Positions 32,464 to 36,739 of a DNA stretch of 36,739 nucleotides are shown here, in pieces. Within the stretch, counting starts at the first letter, position 1. Every line of letters starts with the position of its first letter. The notes beneath the pieces were generated by a model, which saw only the letters and a program-made list of their open reading frames with translations, did not search any database and was not told where the DNA came from. The stretch comes from JAHWKI01 sp035513575 (GTDB lineage Bacteria; Gemmatimonadota; Gemmatimonadetes; Longimicrobiales; RSA9). The stretch spans positions 1-36,739 of the forward strand of contig DATKBW010000001.1 of NCBI GenBank assembly GCA_035513575.1. Reading direction: 5' to 3'. The translations under genes were made by a program, and so were the position numbers.

Positions 32464-32520
32464 AACCCCCGTCATTCTGCTTCCGCGGCCGAATTTGGCC
32501 CTGAGGCGGAAGGGGGTTTT
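32464..32520 (+). terminator. Compound hairpin followed by TTTT
   Basis: ACCCCC (32465-32470) can pair with GGGGGT (32512-32517), CTTCCGC (32480-32486) with GCGGAAG (32506-32512), and GGCC with GGCC around a GAATTT loop; TTTTAT follows. It would act as a rightward terminator at the exit of the IS/remnant region, insulating the AraC-type gene. It could instead be part of that gene's leader. Confidence 0.45.
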
Positions 32521-32630
32521 ATGTGCCTTGGGTGCGGCCACCAACGCTGGCAATGGCCCGCCGTGTCAAGCCCGGAGTTCGCCGGTCTACCGGAGCCCGG
32601 CTTTCCTGCTGGCTGTCATGGGGGTACGCC

Positions 32631-33338
32631 GTGATTGCGTTCGTTCGTTTGCCCCCGCCACCGGGCATCGGAGGCACCGCGGCACTCGAGAGCCTGCCAG
32701 CGTTACCCGCATCGGGATATGCCGCCTGCGTCGCACGCACGTTTACCACCCCGGATGTCGAGGCCGCGCTGAACTGGTTGATTGCGGTCCGTACCGACCG
32801 ACCCACTGTCCGTCTTGGGCTGATCGGGACCCCGGAGGTCTGCGCTCGTTCCCTCGCCAGCTGTCCACACCCCGTCGAGCCGTCTCTGACGCCTGAGGAG
32901 CTAGTCGGAGGGACTTTGCCGCCAGCGGTATTCGCCGAACTCCAAGAGCGTTCACTGGAAGGGCAGATCCTTGATGAACTCACGCACCTGTACGGCCGGG
33001 CAATCCTCCACGGGCGATTCCGGATCCAAGCCTTGATTTCACATGCTGTAGCCGGAAAAACCGTGCAGAGCACAGCCCGCCACTGCGGCTGTTCGGTGGA
33101 CACCTTGGAGCGGCACCTGGCTCACTTGGGTTTCTCGGCGGGAAGATTGGCGAGTGCCGTTCGCGTCAGAGCCTTCCAGTTGCGCGTCCAGAATGGAGCG
33201 GCCGGACAGGCGGCCCTAGAGTCTTGCGGCTGGCATGACCGAGAATACTACCGCAGAGTGCTACATCGAGTCCGTGAAGCGGACAGTTCGCTGGCGCGCT
33301 TCGTTAGCGGCGCGTATGGCGGATCCGAAGGGCTGTGA
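32631..33338 (+). CDS. AraC-type helix-turn-helix transcriptional regulator
   Basis: The C-terminal 100 residues match the AraC DNA-binding region: ISHAVAGKTVQSTARHCGCS followed by VDTLERHLAHLGFSAGRLAS, then RVRAFQLRV and CGWHDREYYRRVLHRV as a weaker second helix-turn-helix. The N-terminal 130 residues show no recognised cupin or ligand domain. GTG 32631 is chosen because GGGGGT lies just upstream and the longer frame (to 32523) has no better start context; this gives 235 residues. It lies upstream of, and in the same direction as, the four-gene secreted-peptide operon, so it is a natural candidate for its regulator. That link is inferred from position only. Confidence 0.7.
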   Translation: MIAFVRLPPPPGIGGTAALESLPALPASGYAACVARTFTTPDVEAALNWLIAVRTDRPTVRLGLIGTPEVCARSLASCPHPVEPSLTPEELVGGTLPPAVFAELQERSLEGQILDELTHLYGRAILHGRFRIQALISHAVAGKTVQSTARHCGCSVDTLERHLAHLGFSAGRLASAVRVRAFQLRVQNGAAGQAALESCGWHDREYYRRVLHRVREADSSLARFVSGAYGGSEGL

Positions 33339-33513
33339 AATTCCAAGGTGCCGGGGCAATCATGCGCCTCACCGTGGATGCGATTTGTGGGCGCGTGCGT
33401 GCGGTTTTTTGGTGGGGGGGCGTGCGGATTCGCGGGTGTGGCGTCTAACGAAGTGTCTCCCAATGCTTGAAACACCGGCGGCCGGTTTCATGGCTAATTT
33501 CGAAGAGATGAAA

Positions 33514-33525
33514 GGGAGGTAGGAG
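33514..33525 (+). promoter_or_regulatory. Strong ribosome-binding site with overlapping short upstream frame
   Basis: GGGAGGTAGGAG directly precedes ATG 33526. A tiny frame, ATG 33490 to TAG 33522 (MANFEEMKGR), ends inside this site, three bases before the peptide start, an arrangement that could couple translation. The short frame has no obvious ribosome site of its own. Confidence 0.45.
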
Positions 33526-33768
33526 ATGAATATCCCATTGATCCGGCGCAGATTGTATTTGCTGGTCGCAGCCCTGGTTGTCTTCGGATTCAGTACGGCA
33601 GCGCGACCAGCGGCTGCTGATTCCGCCGCGTGCCCAGAATGTGTACTGTGTCCCAGTGCCGCTTGTTGGCGCTCGGACGATGATGTCTGCGTACACACGA
33701 GCAACAGCGCGTGCTATACGGACCCGGGATTCTGTCCTTGGGCGAGTTGCTGCACGGGCGACTGCTGA
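33526..33768 (+). CDS. Secreted cysteine-rich small protein (ten Cys)
   Basis: The 80-residue precursor has an N-terminal signal peptide (MNIPLIRRRLYLLVAALVVF, cleavage expected after RPAAA near residue 31). The mature part of about 48 residues holds ten cysteines in the pattern CxxCxxC, then C, C, C, C, CC and a C-terminal C (it ends CCTGDC). It is otherwise small and polar. The Shine-Dalgarno is excellent (GGGAGGTAGGAG). Such density suggests disulfides or bound metal after export. It is first in a rightward operon with two thioredoxin-fold proteins and a propeller lipoprotein. I do not recognise a family. In arrangement it recalls the small Cys-containing NVEALA proteins that neighbour propeller and TlpA-like genes in Bacteroidota, but no sequence match is claimed. 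Confidence 0.75.
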   Translation: MNIPLIRRRLYLLVAALVVFGFSTAARPAAADSAACPECVLCPSAACWRSDDDVCVHTSNSACYTDPGFCPWASCCTGDC

Positions 33769-33791
33769 CCATTAGCGTGAGCATGTAGGTT

Positions 33792-34358
33792 ATGGCTATG
33801 AAACCGGCTCGCCGAAGGTTTCTCGAAGTCCTCCCTCTCGTTGGGGCGGCCATGGCGCTCGGTGCCGCTGCTGCCCTGTTGGGAATTCCTGCCAGATCTA
33901 TCGGCCCTGCTACGCCAAGTATGCCGCTCCAGACCGGAACGGATAGCGCCCTGGTCCTTATTGTTTCGTCTCAGTGTAGTGTCTGTTCCGATCCGGCCCT
34001 TGTCGAGCAGCTGGGCGCTCTTCTGCGTAAGGCGCAGGTCGCCTCTGCTGGTCGCCTCAAGGTGATAGGAATAGCAGTCGATCCTTCACCTCGTGATGGG
34101 TACGAACTGCTTAGCCGCATGGGTCGATTCGACGAAATGAACGTCGGAGGCGGCTGGAGCAATCTCGCCTTTTCGGATCTCCTCTGGGGCGATTCGATCG
34201 CCGTCTGGGCAGTTCCTCAGCTCGTAGTGCTGGAGCGGCAGCTTGATGCCGATGGCCGGACGGTGGTTGAGAAGAAGCGCGAGGTGCAGGTAGCAGCTAT
34301 GGGGGCGAGAGATGTGGTCTCGTGGCTCCAAGAATATTTGTCAAGCAGCGAGCAATGA
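33792..34358 (+). CDS. Membrane-anchored thioredoxin-fold protein with CSVC motif
   Basis: The 188-residue protein begins with a twin-arginine-like or anchor sequence (KPARRRFLEVLPLVGAAMAL; RRRFLE resembles the Tat motif). A thioredoxin-like fold follows: LVLIVSSQCSVCSDPALVEQ gives the CxxC (C62/C65) at the start of a helix, and AVPQLVVLERQ supplies the conserved cis-proline (P142). A central insertion is Gly/Trp-rich (NVGGGWSNLAFSD). It is most likely a periplasm-facing disulfide reductase or isomerase. It begins 23 bases after the Cys-rich peptide gene, making that peptide a plausible substrate (inference). ATG 33798 is an alternative start with slightly better ribosome-site spacing. The stop overlaps the next start as ATGA. 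Confidence 0.75.
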   Translation: MAMKPARRRFLEVLPLVGAAMALGAAAALLGIPARSIGPATPSMPLQTGTDSALVLIVSSQCSVCSDPALVEQLGALLRKAQVASAGRLKVIGIAVDPSPRDGYELLSRMGRFDEMNVGGGWSNLAFSDLLWGDSIAVWAVPQLVVLERQLDADGRTVVEKKREVQVAAMGARDVVSWLQEYLSSSEQ

Positions 34359-35524
34359 CATGCCCTCGGCTGTGGTCATGGAAATGGCTGACTAACGCTT
34401 TGGTATTGGGGGGCATAGTCGGATGTGATCAGGCCGCTCCTAGAAGTGACAAGGGTTCCGGAGAGATACCTCGGAGCCAATGGGCTCCTACTGTGATTAT
34501 TGGTGAAGAGGACAGCCTTCCCGGGCACCTCCTCCACCAGGTTTCCGGGGCCTTTCGAGCAGGATATGACAGGCTGGTAGTGGCCAACGACGGAACCAAT
34601 CAGATTCTGATTTACGATCTTGCCGGATCACTAGTGGCAGAGGTGGGCGGAACCGGGGCTGGACCGGGCGAGTTCCTGTCGGCCTCGGCGGTCTTCCCGT
34701 TAGGCAGTGATTCCCTGGTCGTTTGGGACCCGGCGACTGTACGCATGTCAATCTGGTCGACGACCGGGGAATTCGGGCGAACGGTGCCTCTAGACGTTGG
34801 GTTCGCTCCTCAGTTGGAAGGTTACCTAGGAGGAACGAAATACGTGTTCTCGCTTCCACACCGCATCCGTTCGTCAACACGGGTGCCTTGGGACGTGTAC
34901 TCGGATTCCCTTGAACTCGTAATCTTGGACTTGGGGCGGCTCGGGCAGCATTCCCTAGGGGTGTTCCCCCACAGGAAGATGGTAGCAGCGGATGCGGGGG
35001 ATTTCGGCGGCGGGAGAATGGCCGTTCCCTTGCCCGACGGCGCCGTGACAGTCGTAACCGCAGCGAAGGATCAGGTTTTCGTAGGTCTTCCAGACGTGGG
35101 GAGGATAATCGTGTTCGACTCCACGGGGCGAGCGATAAGAGAAATAAAGGTCCCGCTGAAGAGCTATGCACGTGGAAGTGACGCTGTAGAACGATCCATC
35201 ATATTGGCGCTCGATCGCGTCGAGCGAAAGCGGCGTCCCGCGATCCGGCGATATCTCGAGCGTTTTCCCCAACCCGAGCGTTACCCGATCTTTGATCAAA
35301 TGAGAGTGGACTCCGCCGGTTCCGTATGGGTCCGGGAATTCTCCGCCAGCCCAGACAAGCTGGCTCGTTGGGCCGTCGTGGACCAGGAGGGAACGCTGAT
35401 GCGCGAAGTCCTCCTTCCGGGAACCATTCATACTTGGCAGATCGGAAGCGACTGGGCCCTAGCACATCTGCGGGGAGAATATGACCAAGAAATGGTGGCA
35501 CTTTTCGGTTTCAGTGCAGAATAG
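34355..35524 (+). CDS. 6-bladed beta-propeller lipoprotein (operon copy)
   Basis: The 389-residue protein starts at ATG 34355, overlapping the previous stop by four bases. LVLGGIVGC is a lipobox. Propeller blades include RLVVANDGTNQILIYDLAGS, the family hallmark GGTGAGPGEFLSASAVFPLG, SLVVWDPATVRMSIWSTTGE, VTVVTAAKDQVFVGLPDVGR, IIVFDSTGRAIREI and MRVDSAGSVWVREF. It is the same family as the protein at 27918-29126 but clearly diverged and much less GC-rich. Within the operon it may present or capture the exported Cys-rich peptide at the cell surface; this is inference. The last 44 bases overlap the next gene in another frame, which indicates a compact, co-translated unit. Confidence 0.85.
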   Translation: MTCPRLWSWKWLTNALVLGGIVGCDQAAPRSDKGSGEIPRSQWAPTVIIGEEDSLPGHLLHQVSGAFRAGYDRLVVANDGTNQILIYDLAGSLVAEVGGTGAGPGEFLSASAVFPLGSDSLVVWDPATVRMSIWSTTGEFGRTVPLDVGFAPQLEGYLGGTKYVFSLPHRIRSSTRVPWDVYSDSLELVILDLGRLGQHSLGVFPHRKMVAADAGDFGGGRMAVPLPDGAVTVVTAAKDQVFVGLPDVGRIIVFDSTGRAIREIKVPLKSYARGSDAVERSIILALDRVERKRRPAIRRYLERFPQPERYPIFDQMRVDSAGSVWVREFSASPDKLARWAVVDQEGTLMREVLLPGTIHTWQIGSDWALAHLRGEYDQEMVALFGFSAE

Positions 35525-36128
35525 TGCAGCGCTCAGGGTGCTTCTCGCAGGTGCACTGCTTGTGGTTTCCGGCGCAACTACGTCCGCGCAAGTAGCACCC
35601 ACCCCGTGGCATTGGCAGCCCCAAAGTGGAGAAGCCGTAAGGGAGGTTGTTCTCATCCTAATCTCAGCAAGCCACTTGCCTGCAAATGCGAACACCGAGT
35701 TTGGGGAGCTTGTTCGTCAGGCCAAAGAGGCTGTGGCCGCTTCGGCGCACGACGCGGGGTACGCGTTCGCCGCGGTGGGTGTGTCGATTGATTGGGACCC
35801 CATGGTGGGAGCTAGATACCTCTTGCAAGGACGTTCCGATGCTTATCGGGACCAGGATTTCGGGTCGTGGGACGCCGTCCACACGGGTCGCAACTGGCTG
35901 AACGAAGTCGTCGTAGAACGAATTTGGAGGGCGGATTCCCTCGATGGTACAGGGCCACCGATTAGCGCAGTTCCCCAAGTCATCGTGCTGCAAAGACGTG
36001 TCACTTCGCAAGGATCAGGACTTCGCGTCGGGAAGGATGTGATTCTTCTTAGACTGATGGGCAGTCGACAACTGAAGACGTGGCTGGATCGGGGCGCGGC
36101 TGTGACTTTCGTTCCGGACGAAAGGTGA
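35481..36128 (+). CDS. Secreted thioredoxin-fold paralogue lacking the CxxC
   Basis: The 215-residue protein has a signal sequence (SAALRVLLAGALLVVSGATT, then SAQ). It aligns with the protein at 33792: VVLILISASHLPANANTEFG replaces the strand-CxxC-helix start, AAVGVSIDWDP matches VIGIAVDPSP, and AVPQVIVLQRR keeps the cis-proline (P165). The two active-site cysteines are absent (SHLPANAN), so it cannot do thiol exchange by the usual mechanism; it may be a chaperone-like or binding subunit. ATG 35481 has GGGGAG four to five bases upstream and overlaps the propeller gene by 44 bases. I do not recognise a named family. Confidence 0.72.
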   Translation: MTKKWWHFSVSVQNSAALRVLLAGALLVVSGATTSAQVAPTPWHWQPQSGEAVREVVLILISASHLPANANTEFGELVRQAKEAVAASAHDAGYAFAAVGVSIDWDPMVGARYLLQGRSDAYRDQDFGSWDAVHTGRNWLNEVVVERIWRADSLDGTGPPISAVPQVIVLQRRVTSQGSGLRVGKDVILLRLMGSRQLKTWLDRGAAVTFVPDER

Positions 36129-36472
36129 GCGCCCGTCACACCGAGTGTACCGGCTCCACAGGCAACCTGTCGTTCATCACGATGCGGCGGAGCTCGCGCC
36201 GCATAGGGACGCGCACCCGCCCGCCGGCGCCCCGCCAAGGGACCCAAGGGCCCTGGGGGGGCGATGCCCTCGTGCGGCGGCTGCAACTCCTGGCCACACG
36301 TGCGGGCACGTGTGCGCGCGGAGATGTCGGGGCCAGACGGGGAACACCTCATCGCGGAGGGGCCTGGGGCGATGCGGTGGCTCCCCTGCCGTAGCGGACC
36401 TCCTCGGCAGAGTACGATAATGCGGATTTGCGTACTCTTCGGACGCCGCAGCGGAAAGCCCGGCCGAAGAAC
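36129..36472. other. Gene-free region with repeat copy and hairpins before the duplication breakpoint
   Basis: No supported gene. It holds the third copy of the GC-rich repeat (about 36225-36335) with a near-palindrome CCCAAGGGCCCTGGG (36243-36257). It also contains an inverted repeat GAGTACG (36410-36416) / CGTACTC (36431-36437) around an AT-rich loop, and CTTCGG/CCGAAG near 36437-36469, just before the duplicated sequence starts at 36473. The hairpins could terminate the peptide operon or mark a recombination junction. Confidence 0.5.
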
Positions 36473-36739
36473 TGGACGGGGTCGGTGCCCAGGTCGATGG
36501 GCACGCGCACCGAGCGCAGCAGCTCGCCGGCCGGCGAGAAGTACGTGATCCGGTAGAGGCGCCGGTCCAGGGCCCAGAGCGTGTCGCCCACCAGCCCGAT
36601 CCCGTCCACGGTCCGGAACTCGCCCGGGCCCTCGCCCGCACCGCCGATCGTCGCCACCCTCGCGCCCCGGGCATCGTGCACCAGGACCACGCTCTCCTGC
36701 GGGTGGCTCGTGTAGATCCAGCCGCCGTCATCCACCGCC
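36349..36739 (-). pseudogene. 3'-truncated second copy of the beta-propeller lipoprotein gene (runs off window)
   Basis: Read leftward from the right edge, the frame encodes DDGGWIYTSHPQESVVLVHD, then GGAGEGPGEFRTVDGIGL and VPIDLGTDPV. It is identical in protein to the copy at 28687-28953 except two substitutions (A to T in EFRT, Q to L in GELLRS). At 36473 the homology stops, and the frame continues into unrelated sequence (QFFGRAFRCGVRRVRKSALS) to a stop at 36349. The C-terminal two-thirds of the propeller is therefore lost. The 5' end lies beyond the window, so I cannot see whether its signal peptide is intact. Confidence 0.8.
36473..36739. repeat. Right copy of the 267-bp direct repeat
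   Basis: Same orientation and >99% identity to 28687-28953 (two mismatches counted). The left boundary is sharp at TGGACGGGG; the right boundary is outside the window. Confidence 0.93.

Noticed and set aside
33303..33447. GTTAGCG and TCTAACG suggesting an integron attC site
   Set aside because: The two cores are in the wrong order for attC (GTTRRRY before RYYYAAC), the first lies inside the AraC gene, and no integrase was seen.
33235..33522. 95-codon plus-strand frame between the AraC gene and the Cys-rich peptide
   Set aside because: Its first third overlaps the AraC gene in another frame and the rest is low-information; only its last codons (MANFEEMKGR) are noted as a possible coupled mini-frame.

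Overview
The window is very GC-rich DNA, dense in genes and heavy in GTG starts. The gene families point to a Gram-negative-type bacterium of the Gemmatimonadota or a close relative. They include two 6-bladed beta-propeller lipoproteins, a choice-of-anchor-B lipoprotein, a VPS10/Asp-box 'glycosyl hydrolase' lipoprotein, a plug-only TonB-type protein ending CGVVLIWT, an OPT transporter, a large M14 peptidase and an AmgK/MurU pair. This placement is inferred from gene content; no rRNA or marker gene is present.

Left part (1-9.2 kb): the end of a degenerate HD-GYP/receiver/DUF4388 signalling protein; a histone-H1-like Lys/Ala protein; a leftward operon acuB-acuC-GNAT (CBS-CBS-ACT protein, class I HDAC-type deacetylase, acetyltransferase); and, divergent from it, an M14 zinc carboxypeptidase whose stop codon overlaps the start of acetate kinase. 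Together these look like acetate/acetyl-CoA metabolism with a reversible protein-acetylation switch. A GC-rich segment with stacked hairpins and a good terminator follows ackA.

Middle part (9.2-27.8 kb): an apparent operon of an AmgK-like sugar kinase fused to a RapZ C-terminal domain, a MurU-like nucleotidyltransferase and an SDR (amino-sugar/cell-wall recycling). It is followed by a rhomboid protease, a CsbD-like protein, a SprT-like metalloprotein, a macro-domain gene destroyed by an internal deletion, an RsbRD-like sensor module, a coiled-coil protein, a barrel+SPOR protein, the OPT transporter, a lipoprotein with LVIVD-type repeats, a Uma2-family nuclease-like protein, a plug-domain protein, the VPS10-type lipoprotein and a TPR-like protein. 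Two non-coding repeat structures stand out: a 7-bp TCAGCNN array (21.55 kb) and six alternating inverted copies of an 18-bp motif (23.1-23.3 kb).

Right part (27.9-36.7 kb): an accessory region that is visibly less GC-rich from about 29.2 kb on. A complete beta-propeller lipoprotein gene at the left is matched by a >99% identical, 3'-truncated copy at the right edge. Between them lie gene remnants (RCC1 repeats, a frameshifted TPR gene), a complete IS5-type element with inverted repeats and CTAG target duplication, an AraC-type regulator, and a compact four-gene rightward operon. That operon encodes a secreted peptide with ten cysteines, a membrane-targeted thioredoxin-fold protein with a CSVC motif, a beta-propeller lipoprotein, and a second thioredoxin-fold paralogue that has lost the cysteines. 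This operon is my best candidate for an undescribed system.
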